Positions 50,843-60,915 are shown, numbered from the stretch's first letter. The stretch is 64,000 nt of DNA from Alishewanella longhuensis (GCF_014653435.1 NZ_BNAO01000001.1:341903-405902); one strand, 5' to 3'. Notes: generated from the letters alone by a model not told the origin. Numbers and translations are program-made.

Positions 50843-52345
50843 TTACTGTTTTAAATACTGAATCAAGCGCTCTAACGCGCGATAGCTAATGGCTTCCAGC
50901 AAATGTGCTTTGGCTATTTGCTCGCTTTGCTGCAAATCGGCTATGGTTCGCGCCACTTTTAGTAGCTTATGAAAGGTACGTGCCGAAAGTTTGAGCCGCT
51001 GTAAGGTATCTTCTAAAAACTGACTATCGCTGTCAGTAAGCTTGCAATGTTGTGTTAATTCCCGCCCGCTAAGCCTGGCATTGGCTTTACCCTGACGCGC
51101 AATTTGTATTTCCCTGGCGGCAATAACCCTCTGCCGCACCTGCTCGCTACTCTCTTCTGCTGCTTTGCTACTTAGAGTGCCGGCTGGTAATAATGGCACT
51201 TCAATTTGCAGTTCAATCCTTTCAATAAAAGGGCCGGATAAACGATTTAGATAACGTAGAATTTGCTCATGGCTGGCGCGGCCATCTTCATGATGGCCTG
51301 TTGGGCTAGGGTTTAAGGCTGCGATCAATTGAAACTGAGCCGGAAACTCCGCCTGACGCGCTGCGCGCGAGACATGAATATGTGCCGTTTCTAAAGGCTC
51401 ACGCAGCACATCTAACACTTTACGCGGAAACTCGGTCAGCTCGTCGAGAAACAGCACACCGTGATGCGCCAAAGAAATCTCACCGGGGCGGGGTACTGAG
51501 CCACCACCGACCAGCGCCACTGCAGATGCCGTATGATGCGGTGCCCGATAAGGGCGTTGTCGCCAGTTTTGCTGATCTCTGGGTTGGCCAGCAATGGAAT
51601 ATAAGGCTGCCGTCGCTAAGGCTTCTTGTTCAGAAAGCGGCGGCAAAATACCGGCCAGGCGCTGTGCTAACATCGATTTACCTGTGCCTGCTGGGCCAAA
51701 CATCAGCATATTGTGTTCACCTGCTGCGGCAATTTCTAATACTCGCTTCGCTTGTTGTTGGCCTTTCACATCGGCTAAATCGGCTTGCGGCAGGCTCGGC
51801 TGGGCAGGTAGCGGCGGAATAGCAGGTAGGGGTTGCTGCGCCAGTAAAAAGCTGTGCACTTGTAACAAGTGGGTAGCGCCGTACACCTTGGCATCGGGTA
51901 TTAAACAGGCTTGCTGCGCATTGGGCATCGGCAAAATGGCGGCGCGGCCGGCATCACGGCAGGCAATAGCTAATGGGATCTCGCCTAAGATTGGCCTTAT
52001 TTCACCCGATAGTGCTAGTTCGCCACAAAACTCATAATTTTCGCTGCATTTATCTGGCAATTGCCCAGAGGCGACAATAATGCCGATGGCAATGGCTAAA
52101 TCAAAGCGGCCGCCTTCTTTGGGTAAATCGGCTGGTGCTAAATTAATGGTAATGCGTTTATCCGGAAAGGTAAAACCGCTATTTAAGAGGGCACTACGTA
52201 CCCGATCTTTGGCTTCTTTTACCGAGGTTTCGGGTAGCCCCACTAACTGAAAAGCGGGCAAACCATTGCTTAGATGTACCTCTACCGTCACTAAAGGTGC
52301 CGCCAGTGCAAAGCGGGCGCGACTATAAATAATGGCAAGCGACAT
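50843..52345 (-). CDS. comM: ComM/YifB, Mg-chelatase-like AAA+ ATPase
   Basis: 500 residues. N-terminal Lon-protease-like fold region (about 1-165, VTVEVHLSNGLPAFQLVGLPE, KEAKDRVRSALLNSGF), AAA+ core with Walker A GPAGTGKS near 215 and Walker B GVLFLDELTEF near 295, and a C-terminal Mg-chelatase-type helical domain from about 400. ComM is a hexameric helicase that promotes branch migration during natural transformation and recombination. AGGGAA precedes the ATG. Divergent from the SNF2 gene. Confidence 0.93.
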   Translation of the reverse strand: MSLAIIYSRARFALAAPLVTVEVHLSNGLPAFQLVGLPETSVKEAKDRVRSALLNSGFTFPDKRITINLAPADLPKEGGRFDLAIAIGIIVASGQLPDKCSENYEFCGELALSGEIRPILGEIPLAIACRDAGRAAILPMPNAQQACLIPDAKVYGATHLLQVHSFLLAQQPLPAIPPLPAQPSLPQADLADVKGQQQAKRVLEIAAAGEHNMLMFGPAGTGKSMLAQRLAGILPPLSEQEALATAALYSIAGQPRDQQNWRQRPYRAPHHTASAVALVGGGSVPRPGEISLAHHGVLFLDELTEFPRKVLDVLREPLETAHIHVSRAARQAEFPAQFQLIAALNPSPTGHHEDGRASHEQILRYLNRLSGPFIERIELQIEVPLLPAGTLSSKAAEESSEQVRQRVIAAREIQIARQGKANARLSGRELTQHCKLTDSDSQFLEDTLQRLKLSARTFHKLLKVARTIADLQQSEQIAKAHLLEAISYRALERLIQYLKQ

Positions 52346-52575
52346 AGCAATTCCCTGCAGCTAAGGATGCTATAAGTTTATTTTATTGTTAATTAATTGC
52401 AAGTTTTCGGGTTGTGCCAACCTTTGTGCTCTGAGCAGTTGAATTTCGCGTATTTTAACAGCACAAGGCTATGGTCTGCGGCCGCTTTGCGGTAGCATAG
52501 CCGTTTGGCTGTTTATTGCTGTTGCTAAACTGACAGCCATATTTTCGTTGTGCAAAGTAAAGAGAGCCCAGTAAG
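52346..52575. other. Divergent promoter region comM / SNF2
   Basis: 230 bp. It holds the inverted pair GGCTATG...CATAGCC around GCGGCCGC at about 52467-52503, which could form a cruciform or serve as a binding site. No gene seen. Confidence 0.4.
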
Positions 52576-55500
52576 TTGACAGAGCAAACTGACGTTGAGC
52601 GTTCCACCTTATTTCCGCTAAGTGAAGCAAACCTATTGCAGTGGTTTGATACCGCTACGGTGCATCGCGCCCGCGCCTATTTGCAAGCAGGCAAAGTATT
52701 AAAGCTGGAATACTCTGATGATCTTAGCCAGATCAGCGCTCAGGTTTGGGGAGCCGGCTTTGCGCCTTACCGGCAAAAGTTATCGCTAAGCCAATACGAT
52801 GGCAAGTGGCAACTACAGGACAGTTGTAGTTGCCCGGTCGGAGGGCGTTGTAAGCATGTATTGGCGGTGCTTTTAAAGCTAAAACGTGATTATGCCCAGC
52901 AGCAACAGCGGATCCGTCAGCTACCTTTATTGCAATTAGACCATTGGTTCGCTGAGCTAGAGCAACAACAGCAGCCCACTGTGGCTGAGCCAGAAGATAC
53001 CGTATTGTACCTACTTAGTTATGGTCAGGCCGGCTTGCAGCTTTATCCCCGACGGGTAAAGCTGTTAAAAAAAGGGGGGTACAGTAAAGGGCAGCCGTTA
53101 GGCAAATACGACTTGATTAGCCCACAACCACCTTCCTGGTTAAGTGAGGATGATTACCGCTTGCTCACGGTATTTCGCTCCCACAATAGCCAGGAGCAGC
53201 ATGTATTAGAAGCGCGCTGGGGTTACGAATTGTTGCAGGAAGTTTTGGCAACAGGGCGCTGTTACTTTGGCGAAGCACGCTATGAAGTGAGCTGGCAAGC
53301 TACCCGACCGTTAAAGCTGCAATGGCAAGATAAAGAACAAAGCCAGCGTTTGGGTTGGCAGATTGCCGATGATGACGCCAATCAATTAATTTTCACCGAT
53401 CCACCTTGTTTTATTAATACTGATCACTACGAGCTGGGCTTAGTCGAGACCGCCCTCAGTGGCCGCGAACTAAAGTTGCTGGCCAAGATGCCACCTATCC
53501 CAGCTAACCAATTAGCATTACGCTTTGGCCGTTTACAACAATTATTTAAGCAAGTAAGCCTGCCGGTGCCTGAAGGCATTGCTGTACAACAAGTGAATGT
53601 TGAGCCAGCGCCGGTATTGGCGCTACAAATGCGCGTGCAACAAGGCAATATGCCGGCAAGGCCTACTGCCATTTTATATTTTGATTATGCTGGTCAGCGC
53701 TTGCCGTTAAATCTTAGCGAAGCGCAAACCGAAGTGATTTTGCCAGAGCAAAGCCTGTTTATTAAACGCCAGCGCGCCGCCGAAACTGCGGCGCTAGAGC
53801 AATTAATTGCCCTTGGGTTGGTAGATTGCACCTTGCCCGCACCAGCGCATAATTTAAGTGCCTATGGTGTTGGTGATGGTCCGGATAACCCGGAGCTGTG
53901 GCAGCCACTGCTTGATACCTTAGACGACTTAGCAAAACAAGGCTGGTTGATTGAGCAGGCTGCTGATTTTAATCTGCAAATTTTAGATGCCACCCCTTAT
54001 TTACAGGTGCAAGACGGCAAGCAAAGTGGTTTTGAATTGGGTATTCAGGTGGATATTAACGGTCAGCAGGTACCCTTGCTGCCCCTGATTAGCCAATGGT
54101 TGCGCCAGTTTGGCTTGCCGACTGCCGGGCAAACTATCTGGTTAAGTTTACCGCAGGGTAAATTAGCACTGCCGATGGAGCTGATTCAGCCGTTAATCGA
54201 TACCATTGTTGAGCTGCTGAATTTGCAAAAGTCGCCGCTTACGCTGGAGTTACCTGATTATAAAGCTGCGATTTTACCGCCACCGGGTGCGGCCGAGATC
54301 CAGTATTTAAATGCCAATCGCCTGTCACGGTTAAGCGAGCAATTACATAACTTTCAGGGCATTACCGAGGTGGCTTTACCCGACGGCTTGAATGCGGTGT
54401 TGCGCAGCTATCAGCAGCAAGGACTCAATTGGTTGGTGTTTTTACGCAGCTTTGGCTTGGGCGGGATCTTGGCCGATGACATGGGATTGGGTAAAACCCT
54501 GCAAACCTTAGGTTTTATTTTGCATGAAAAGCAGCAAGGGCGCTTAACGCAACCCGCCCTAATAGTTTGCCCTACATCTTTGTTGGGTAACTGGCAAAAT
54601 GAAGCGGCGCGTTTTACGCCGGGATTATCGGTGTTACAGGTATACGGCGCTAAACGGCGCCCCTTGTTTGAACAACTGGCCGATTATGATGTGATTGTCA
54701 CTAGTTATCCGTTATTGGTCAGGGATTTACCACTTTATCGGCAGCGCCCTTTTAGTTTAGTGGTGTTGGATGAAGCGCAGCATATTAAAAATGCCGGTAG
54801 CCAGGCCGCACAAAGCGTGCGGGCGTTAAAACGCGAGTTTAGCCTGGCGCTATCGGGTACGCCGCTGGAAAACCATTTAGGCGAGCTGAAATCCCTGTTT
54901 GATTTTGTGTTGCCCGGGTTACTGGGTACCGAGGCGCATTTTACCCAAGTTTATCGTAAACCTATTGAAAAGCATGGTGATTTGGAGCGGGCGAATCATT
55001 TAAAACAAAAAATAGCGCCCTTTATGTTACGTCGCACTAAGCGCCAGGTAGCAGCAGAATTACCGGAGAAAACCGAGATTGTGCAATTACTGGAGTTAGA
55101 AGCCGATCAGCGTAATTTATACGAAAGTATCCGGCTGATTATGGAAACCAAGGTGCGCGAGCTCTTTATCCGCAAAGGCGTGGCTGCCAGCCATATTGAA
55201 TTTTTGGATGCCTTATTAAAGTTGCGGCAAGCCTGTTGTGACGCGCGCTTAGTGCCGATAGAACAAGCACAAAGCGTGCGGCATAACGCCAAGCTTAGCT
55301 GGCTTAGAGAAAACCTGCCCGAGATGATAGAAGAAGGGCGAAGAGTGTTACTGTTTAGCCAGTTCGCCAGTATGTTGCACTTGATAGAGCAAGAGCTGGA
55401 TTTCCTGGGGATTAGCTATAGCAAATTAACCGGGCAAACCAAGCAACGGCAACAGCAAATTGATGCCTTTCAAAATGGTGAAACCGAAGTGTTTCTCATC

Positions 55501-55794
55501 AGCTTAAAAGCCGGTGGTACAGGCCTTAATTTAACGGCAGCCGACACGGTGATTCATTATGATCCCTGGTGGAACCCTGCAGCAGAAAATCAGGCAACCG
55601 ACCGCGCCCATCGTATTGGCCAAGACAAAGCGGTGTTTGTGTACAAACTGATTGCCCGCAATACGGTAGAAGAAAAAGTACAGCAGTTACAGCAACATAA
55701 GCAAGGCTTAGCCGATCAGATGCTGGGGAGCGGTAAAGGCCAGCTCTGGCAGGGCAATGCGGAAGACTTGCTGTCGTTGTTTGCTATGGAATAA
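52576..55794 (+). CDS. SWIM zinc-finger SNF2-family helicase/ATPase
   Basis: 1072 residues, apparent TTG start. SWIM finger C-x-C-x(n)-C-x-H: Cys84, Cys86, Cys92, His94 (SCSCPVGGRCKHV). A long middle region (120-600, including a bacterial SNF2 N-terminal segment) precedes the ATPase: Walker A GLGKT near 635-640, DEAQH at 732-736, SGTPLENHLGELKSLFDF, and C-terminal motifs ITLKAGG-like LISLKAGGTGLNL and TDRAHRIGQ near 1008. Bacterial members of this type are RapA-like or poorly known chromatin/repair motors acting on DNA or RNA polymerase. A single-gene unit. Confidence 0.9.
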   Translation: MTEQTDVERSTLFPLSEANLLQWFDTATVHRARAYLQAGKVLKLEYSDDLSQISAQVWGAGFAPYRQKLSLSQYDGKWQLQDSCSCPVGGRCKHVLAVLLKLKRDYAQQQQRIRQLPLLQLDHWFAELEQQQQPTVAEPEDTVLYLLSYGQAGLQLYPRRVKLLKKGGYSKGQPLGKYDLISPQPPSWLSEDDYRLLTVFRSHNSQEQHVLEARWGYELLQEVLATGRCYFGEARYEVSWQATRPLKLQWQDKEQSQRLGWQIADDDANQLIFTDPPCFINTDHYELGLVETALSGRELKLLAKMPPIPANQLALRFGRLQQLFKQVSLPVPEGIAVQQVNVEPAPVLALQMRVQQGNMPARPTAILYFDYAGQRLPLNLSEAQTEVILPEQSLFIKRQRAAETAALEQLIALGLVDCTLPAPAHNLSAYGVGDGPDNPELWQPLLDTLDDLAKQGWLIEQAADFNLQILDATPYLQVQDGKQSGFELGIQVDINGQQVPLLPLISQWLRQFGLPTAGQTIWLSLPQGKLALPMELIQPLIDTIVELLNLQKSPLTLELPDYKAAILPPPGAAEIQYLNANRLSRLSEQLHNFQGITEVALPDGLNAVLRSYQQQGLNWLVFLRSFGLGGILADDMGLGKTLQTLGFILHEKQQGRLTQPALIVCPTSLLGNWQNEAARFTPGLSVLQVYGAKRRPLFEQLADYDVIVTSYPLLVRDLPLYRQRPFSLVVLDEAQHIKNAGSQAAQSVRALKREFSLALSGTPLENHLGELKSLFDFVLPGLLGTEAHFTQVYRKPIEKHGDLERANHLKQKIAPFMLRRTKRQVAAELPEKTEIVQLLELEADQRNLYESIRLIMETKVRELFIRKGVAASHIEFLDALLKLRQACCDARLVPIEQAQSVRHNAKLSWLRENLPEMIEEGRRVLLFSQFASMLHLIEQELDFLGISYSKLTGQTKQRQQQIDAFQNGETEVFLISLKAGGTGLNLTAADTVIHYDPWWNPAAENQATDRAHRIGQDKAVFVYKLIARNTVEEKVQQLQQHKQGLADQMLGSGKGQLWQGNAEDLLSLFAME

Positions 55795-55803
55795 CGGTGA
55801 ACG

Positions 55804-56181
55804 TTACTCCTGTTTAGGTTTCGGTGCAGGTAGTAACGCGTAAAAAGCAGCAAGTAGCTCGATATCAGCATCTGTTAAGCCTCTGGCTTGTGGGCTCATT
55901 AGCGCATTTTTGCGGGCACCATCGCGATAATCACGCATCGCCTGCGCTAACTGCTCTGCCGATTGCCCCGCCAGGCTTGGATATAACGCCTGACGCGAAA
56001 TACCCTGGGGGCCATGACAAGCCGCACAGCTACGCGCGCGCAGGCTGCCTTGTTGTAACAGCTGTTGTTGTTCGGCGCTATAGTTAACCGTAGCTTGAGT
56101 TGGCGCTGGCGCTTTTTCGCAGGCACTGAGTAGCACCGAGGCCGTTAACGCTATGATGAGTGGTCGATAAATTTGGCGCAT
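55804..56181 (-). CDS. Cytochrome c lipoprotein (c553-like)
   Basis: 125 residues from ATG 56181 (GAGGAAC upstream); the reading to 56226 starts too far upstream. Lipobox LLSAC gives Cys21 as anchor. One haem site CAACH near residue 56-60 and a distal Met in the region NALMSPQARGL typical of class I cytochrome c. It would carry electrons in the periplasm. It stands alone next to a divergent carbonic-anhydrase-like gene, so partners are unknown. Confidence 0.85.
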   Translation of the reverse strand: MRQIYRPLIIALTASVLLSACEKAPAPTQATVNYSAEQQQLLQQGSLRARSCAACHGPQGISRQALYPSLAGQSAEQLAQAMRDYRDGARKNALMSPQARGLTDADIELLAAFYALLPAPKPKQE

Positions 56182-56346
56182 ACTGTTCCTCTTGATTAAA
56201 AAATACCACCATACCCAATATGGCAATATAGCTGCGCGTTTATTTACGAGCTTATCAGCAAAGCCGCCGCACTTCGACTAAAGTTGCAGCAGTAAAATGG
56301 CTATTTTCCGATATGGTTAATTCAGTTAGCCTAGCCCGGAACCGCC

Positions 56347-57390
56347 ATGGACTTACATCAACAACCTTTTGCTGCGCGTTTAAGCTGGTTAGAGCACCTG
56401 GCGGTGGCGCATAGCGCCAATTATATTGCCGAAACCGCACAGCGTAGCGCTTATCAGCTAACGCATCCTACCAAACTTATTGCCCTAAAATGTATGGATG
56501 GCCGTATCCATTTGCCGCATGCCACTAAAACGCCACTGGGTATTATTCAGCCGTACCGTAATTTAGGGGGGATTTTTGATTTGGGCTGGCCCTACCTGGG
56601 CGATTTGCTGTGCGAGGATATTCAGCAAAGCCTGCAAGCAGGCCTGCCAGTGCTAGTGCTGGTGACCTATCATTTTTCAGCCGGCGATAAATGGCGGGGC
56701 TGTGCGGGTTTTCATTGTGATAGAGATGCAGCTTTAGCTCAGGCTCTTGCTATCCGCGATCAGTTACAGCAAATCTTTGCTGATTATCCGCAGTGTTTTG
56801 CTTTGGTGGTGGGCTTTGAAACTGACAGTGATGCGCTGGTATTGCATGGCAGCACCGGGCGGATATTAGATCTTAGTCAATATACGCCCGCTATTTCGCC
56901 GCAGCTGCCGGTATTATTACAGCAGCTTTGCCCGCACTTACCCTCGAGTATGCAACAAGATTTACTGCCATTATTGCACGGCAACTTATTACACAGTGCC
57001 GAGCAAAGTAGTAAACGCCGACAGCTGGATGTGGAACATCGGGAATGGATGCTTTGTCTGGGGCGGGGCTTTGATTTTTTGCATGTGCCCAATGTGGCAC
57101 TGATTATTGGCCCCTTTAGTCCGGATTTATCACAGCCAGTGAAAAAAGCCGCTGCCATTATCCGTACTAATATTGAACAGCAGCGTATTTCAGACGATGG
57201 CATCTTACTGCTGGCGTCGGTACCCTATTATCAGCAAGGTGCAGACAGAAAGCGTGCCGAATTAAAAGCGGCGTTTTTCTGTCAATTTGCCAAAGCGGTG
57301 ATTAGCGAGGCAGAGCCAACACTGCTACCTTTATTGCAAAGCCGCAGTGCCGTAATGTATTGGCCTAAGCGGCAGTTGGAATGGCTATAG
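56347..57390 (+). CDS. CsoSCA-like beta-carbonic-anhydrase relative
   Basis: 347 residues, soluble. A Cys-x-Asp-x-Arg dyad motif is present (C49-M-D51-G-R53), with His109 (TYHFS) and Cys119 (RGCAGFHC) at distances like those of the zinc ligands in carboxysome shell carbonic anhydrase (Cys, His, Cys about 60-70 and 10-11 apart). The family also has the QPYRNLGGIFDLGWPYLG-type segment after the first ligand. So carbonic anhydrase activity is plausible. No carboxysome gene is in the window. His123 and Cys124 are alternative ligands. Divergent from the cytochrome gene. Confidence 0.6.
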   Translation: MDLHQQPFAARLSWLEHLAVAHSANYIAETAQRSAYQLTHPTKLIALKCMDGRIHLPHATKTPLGIIQPYRNLGGIFDLGWPYLGDLLCEDIQQSLQAGLPVLVLVTYHFSAGDKWRGCAGFHCDRDAALAQALAIRDQLQQIFADYPQCFALVVGFETDSDALVLHGSTGRILDLSQYTPAISPQLPVLLQQLCPHLPSSMQQDLLPLLHGNLLHSAEQSSKRRQLDVEHREWMLCLGRGFDFLHVPNVALIIGPFSPDLSQPVKKAAAIIRTNIEQQRISDDGILLLASVPYYQQGADRKRAELKAAFFCQFAKAVISEAEPTLLPLLQSRSAVMYWPKRQLEWL

Positions 57391-57409
57391 GGACAGTCAG
57401 CAGCAACCT

Positions 57410-58033
57410 TTAGTAGCGCGGTGCATAAGCATTTAAACGGTCTAGTTCGCGTTGAAACACGATAATAGCGGCAGTTAACTCGTCACGGGTTAGCTTGGCT
57501 TTTCCCAGGGCTTCATTACTCTTGGCCAGTTCATCACGTATGCTTACCCGCTGCTCACGGCTTAGGCCATCGGCGACTAACTTTTCGTTAAGTGCGCTAA
57601 TTTGCTTTTCTAAATCCGTAATATCACTGGTTAATTGTCTAAGTTCAACACGGGCATTGTCCAGAGTACTTCTTGCCTGATACACACTTTGCCCATCGCG
57701 GTAGCCCAGCATAAAGGCATCTGTAAACTCCGCCGGGCAGCTATTTTGATAGGTAAGGTTTTCCATACCCTGCAAAAAGCCATTTTTGGCGGTGCAAAAT
57801 TGCACTGAGCCTTCATAGTGACCGGCACGGTAGCTGTCTAAATCAGGCGTCACACCATGTTTGGCGCAGTCCTGCCGATAATGTCGAATATGGCTTTCAT
57901 TGCGGCCTTTTAGGCCATCTTCAAACCCCAGGGTGCGCCAGTCAGCAGTTAGACAACCCGCTTGATCTAAGGTGGCGCAGCCAGATAACGCCAGTAAGAT
58001 GCCTAAGGCCAGAGTGATATGAGTTTTCTGCAT
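57410..58033 (-). CDS. DUF2799 lipoprotein
   Basis: 207 residues. Lipobox ALSGC gives Cys19. The DUF2799 region (30-120) reads DWRTLGFEDGLKGR, YRAGHYEGSVQFC and FMLGYRDGQSVYQ, with G-x-x-D/E-G repeats that are typical of the family. A coiled coil follows (about 125-195, LRQLTSDITDLEKQISALNEKL). Probably an envelope lipoprotein of unknown role. RBS AAGG lies 10 nt before the ATG. Confidence 0.85.
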   Translation of the reverse strand: MQKTHITLALGILLALSGCATLDQAGCLTADWRTLGFEDGLKGRNESHIRHYRQDCAKHGVTPDLDSYRAGHYEGSVQFCTAKNGFLQGMENLTYQNSCPAEFTDAFMLGYRDGQSVYQARSTLDNARVELRQLTSDITDLEKQISALNEKLVADGLSREQRVSIRDELAKSNEALGKAKLTRDELTAAIIVFQRELDRLNAYAPRY

Positions 58034-58067
58034 CGTTGCTAAACCTTCGTATTGTTATTTTGCTACG

Positions 58068-59483
58068 TTATGCTGAACAGTAAACCTGATTCCGGCCAGC
58101 TTGTTTCGCGTGAAATAAAGCTTGATCTGCTCTGGCAAAGAGTTGGCTAAAACTTTCTAATGGTTTTTGTTCGCAGACGCCGATACTAATACTAACCTGT
58201 TTATCAAGGACTGCAATGTGTAGCTGTTCAATGCTGAGTCTTAAGCGCTCGCAAAGTGCTAGAGCATCTTTTGCTGAGGTGTTGGGTAACAATAGCATGA
58301 GTTCGTCGCCACCAAAGCGTCCCAATAAGTCATCTTGGCGTAGTTGTTGTTCTAGTTTGCGACATACTTGCTGCAAAACGTTATCGCCCACTTGATGACC
58401 TAGTACATCATTAACTTCTTTAAAATGATCAAGGTCAAGCACGGCCAAGCAAATCCGATCTTTACGCCGATTGGTGTGAGCTATCAGCATTTCAGCTTGC
58501 TCAATAAAGCCTTGTCTGCTTAAAACGCCGGTGAGCATATCAGTTTGCAGGCTTAGCTGTAGCTGTTGATTGGTCGTTTGTAATAGCGGCACTACGGTGC
58601 CATAGAGCATCGAAACTGCAATCATCGCCATCGTGAATTGATAGATTGCCGCAAATTCCAATAAGTTTAACGCGGCCATTAAACAAACAATAGTTAAGCT
58701 CATTAAAGCTAAACAACTAAAACTGCGCCAAACAGATTCGGTGTATACCAGCCACATGGCTGGAAGGCTTAAAAATAAAATAAAAAAGGAAAGCTCTAGT
58801 GTTCTGATTTGATGAGCTAGCAGCATGCTCACACTCAGAAATAGTAAACAAATGCTCACTTTGATAACAAAACCTGTGAAAGGATTGGCGTGACTATCGA
58901 ACAAAGAGGGGGCTTGAGTTTTTAAAAGTTTTAGAGATCTTTTATCTAGTAGCAAGATAAATAATGGGCTCAGCGTAATTAAAGCAACCAAGTCTCCAAT
59001 CCACCAGCTTAGCCAGATACTTTGCCGCTCTGCATTATCGATAATGCCGGCGAATTGCAGAGACCAGGATCCCGTAAAAGCAGCTAAAAAAGCCGCTATT
59101 GCCGCAAGTAGCAAATAGGCTACGACTAAACCAGTATAATTGACTTTTTTTGTGCGAATGAGCAAGCGTAACAACATTGCACCCAATAAATAGCTACCTG
59201 CGTGTGCAAGCGCGGGTAATACGGTTGTTAGGTAGGCTACAGGCTCAGCAGCCTGGTTTTGTTGGAAATGCAATATGCTCATCAATAAGCAAATAGAAAA
59301 AAACGCAGGGAAGAGTTTTATGCCAAGTAAAACCATGCCGGCAAAACTTAATGCTGCAGGAGGATACCAAAGGCTGGCATGAGGGCTATATTCCAGTAAT
59401 CGGGCACCCTGATAAAGCAAAACCCAGCCTAACATCAGTATCAGGCTTAAGAAAAAAATATTGGTAAGCGGTTTCCGTAACAA
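58068..59483 (-). CDS. MASE1-GGDEF diguanylate cyclase
   Basis: 471 residues, apparent TTG start. Eight or so membrane helices in a MASE1-type sensor (1-300; SPHASLWYPPAALSFAGMVLLG and QSIWLSWWIGDLVALITLSPL). C-terminal GGDEF domain (about 310-470) with DMLTGVLSRQGF, DLDHFKEVNDVLGHQVGD, GGDEL in place of GGDEF, and RQDD five residues before it as the inhibitory site. It should make cyclic di-GMP from an unknown membrane signal. Confidence 0.88.
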   Translation of the reverse strand: MLRKPLTNIFFLSLILMLGWVLLYQGARLLEYSPHASLWYPPAALSFAGMVLLGIKLFPAFFSICLLMSILHFQQNQAAEPVAYLTTVLPALAHAGSYLLGAMLLRLLIRTKKVNYTGLVVAYLLLAAIAAFLAAFTGSWSLQFAGIIDNAERQSIWLSWWIGDLVALITLSPLFILLLDKRSLKLLKTQAPSLFDSHANPFTGFVIKVSICLLFLSVSMLLAHQIRTLELSFFILFLSLPAMWLVYTESVWRSFSCLALMSLTIVCLMAALNLLEFAAIYQFTMAMIAVSMLYGTVVPLLQTTNQQLQLSLQTDMLTGVLSRQGFIEQAEMLIAHTNRRKDRICLAVLDLDHFKEVNDVLGHQVGDNVLQQVCRKLEQQLRQDDLLGRFGGDELMLLLPNTSAKDALALCERLRLSIEQLHIAVLDKQVSISIGVCEQKPLESFSQLFARADQALFHAKQAGRNQVYCSA

Positions 59484-59652
59484 AATATTCGTGTCCGTAC
59501 GATCATATTAGTGAGTAATGTAATACAGAACACCGTTGCAAGCTACTTGAATAAACACTAAATTTCAGAGGCAATACAGTAATAAGAGCATTTAAACTCA
59601 TCTATAACTCTGGCTGTCCCGTAAAATTAAAAAAGCTTAAAAAGGGCCAACT

Positions 59653-60210
59653 ATGCGCTTTTTGTTTTGTTTATTATTTTGCTCCTTTCCGGTTGCAGCG
59701 ACGGATACCGCTGCGGCTTGGCAAGCCTGGCGCGACGGTCAGGCAGTGTTAATATTACGTCATGCGCTGGCGCCTGGCGTGGGCGACCCTGCAGGTTTTG
59801 TGTTGGATGATTGCCGCTCCCAGCGCAACCTGAACCAGCAGGGCCAACAACAAGCGAAGGCCTGGGGCGAAAAACTGCGGCAACTGCATGATGGCTCATT
59901 TCGTTTATATAGCAGCCAGTGGTGTCGCTGTTTAGAAACTGCGCAACTTATGGCTATTGCCGAGGTAAAACCTTTACCTGCCTTAAATTCGTTTTTTGCG
60001 GGCAGAGGTGATGCCCAAGCACAAACTCAGGCACTGCTGCAGTATTTTTCAGTTAACATCAGTCCAGAACCAATAATACTGATTACTCATCAGGTTAATT
60101 TTACCGAGCTAACAGGCATTTTTCCGCAATCTGCTGCCGGTGCTCTAGTGGCTTTACCGTTGACTTATCCTGCCAGAGTATTAGCGCAAGTTAGTTTAGC
60201 CGACCTATAA
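59653..60210 (+). CDS. Exported histidine phosphatase family protein
   Basis: 185 residues, signal peptide of about 16 residues (cleavage near VAAT). The phosphatase motif is ILRHALAPG, where RHG is usual and Ala replaces Gly, plus SSQWCRCLETAQLM and a second His in ITHQVN. Likely a periplasmic phosphatase of unknown substrate. RBS AAAGGG. It heads a same-strand series with the next genes, but gaps of 80 bp and more make one operon uncertain. Confidence 0.8.
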   Translation: MRFLFCLLFCSFPVAATDTAAAWQAWRDGQAVLILRHALAPGVGDPAGFVLDDCRSQRNLNQQGQQQAKAWGEKLRQLHDGSFRLYSSQWCRCLETAQLMAIAEVKPLPALNSFFAGRGDAQAQTQALLQYFSVNISPEPIILITHQVNFTELTGIFPQSAAGALVALPLTYPARVLAQVSLADL

Positions 60211-60294
60211 TCGTCAGTTTGCATTGCTAGCGGCCTTTTGTTTGGGTATAAAAGTAGTTACTTAGATCTGAACGCCACAAAGGGATGAAGAGCG

Positions 60295-60915
60295 ATGGCG
60301 AACTTTTTTTTCTATAGCAGCCTGTTGGTCGTTTTAGGTTTATCTAATCCAGTTGTAGCCCGAAATGCAGAGCAAGCCTTACATTGCCAATTACAAGTTC
60401 CTGCCGCGGTTATGGGCAGTGGTATCTGGTATCAAATGGGCTACCCATTTAATTTAACGGCGAATAATCTTGGCTTAATTCCAGGGAGTACGGCTTATCA
60501 ACTGGCTGAACTCGCGTATCAGCTACAGCAACAAGGTTTACCAGAAACAGCTATTACTCAGCAAGTACAGCAGCGTTGTACTGGTTTTAGTTTATCTGAA
60601 CTGACACAAGACTCTTCTTTTTTTGCAGAAAACGGTGCGACTCCGCCGGAGTTAACGGCTTGTGGCGATGCAACAACCTTGGTAGTGCAAAGCTTTAGTA
60701 TGTTGGAAGCACAGCCAGTAACTATTGATAATCTTCTGGCAGTGATACTGGGGGAACAGCACATTCCCACGATACGACAGCTAGCCGAGTTCGCGGTGTC
60801 GCTTAAGCAACAGCAGCAATTGGAGACTACTATTCTGGAGCGGTTATTCAGCTATTGTCAGGAGCAGAGTATCAGTTTTAAACAACAATTAGCAGCAGAT
60901 TACTATACACAATAG
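60295..60915 (+). CDS. Exported protein with internal repeat, unknown
   Basis: 206 residues with a signal peptide (cleavage near VVAR). Two stretches resemble each other: QLAELAYQLQQQGLPET (residues about 64-80) and QLAEFAVSLKQQQQLET (about 161-177), each followed by a helix ending in Cys (QQRC, FSYC). Four Cys in the mature part could form two disulphides. No family recognised. RBS AAGGGATGAAG. The next gene starts 10 bp downstream. Confidence 0.65.
   Translation: MANFFFYSSLLVVLGLSNPVVARNAEQALHCQLQVPAAVMGSGIWYQMGYPFNLTANNLGLIPGSTAYQLAELAYQLQQQGLPETAITQQVQQRCTGFSLSELTQDSSFFAENGATPPELTACGDATTLVVQSFSMLEAQPVTIDNLLAVILGEQHIPTIRQLAEFAVSLKQQQQLETTILERLFSYCQEQSISFKQQLAADYYTQ

Noticed and set aside
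60240..60252. TTGGGTATA before the 60295 gene as another repeat copy
   Set aside because: Only the last nine bases match; the CATCTTGA half is missing.
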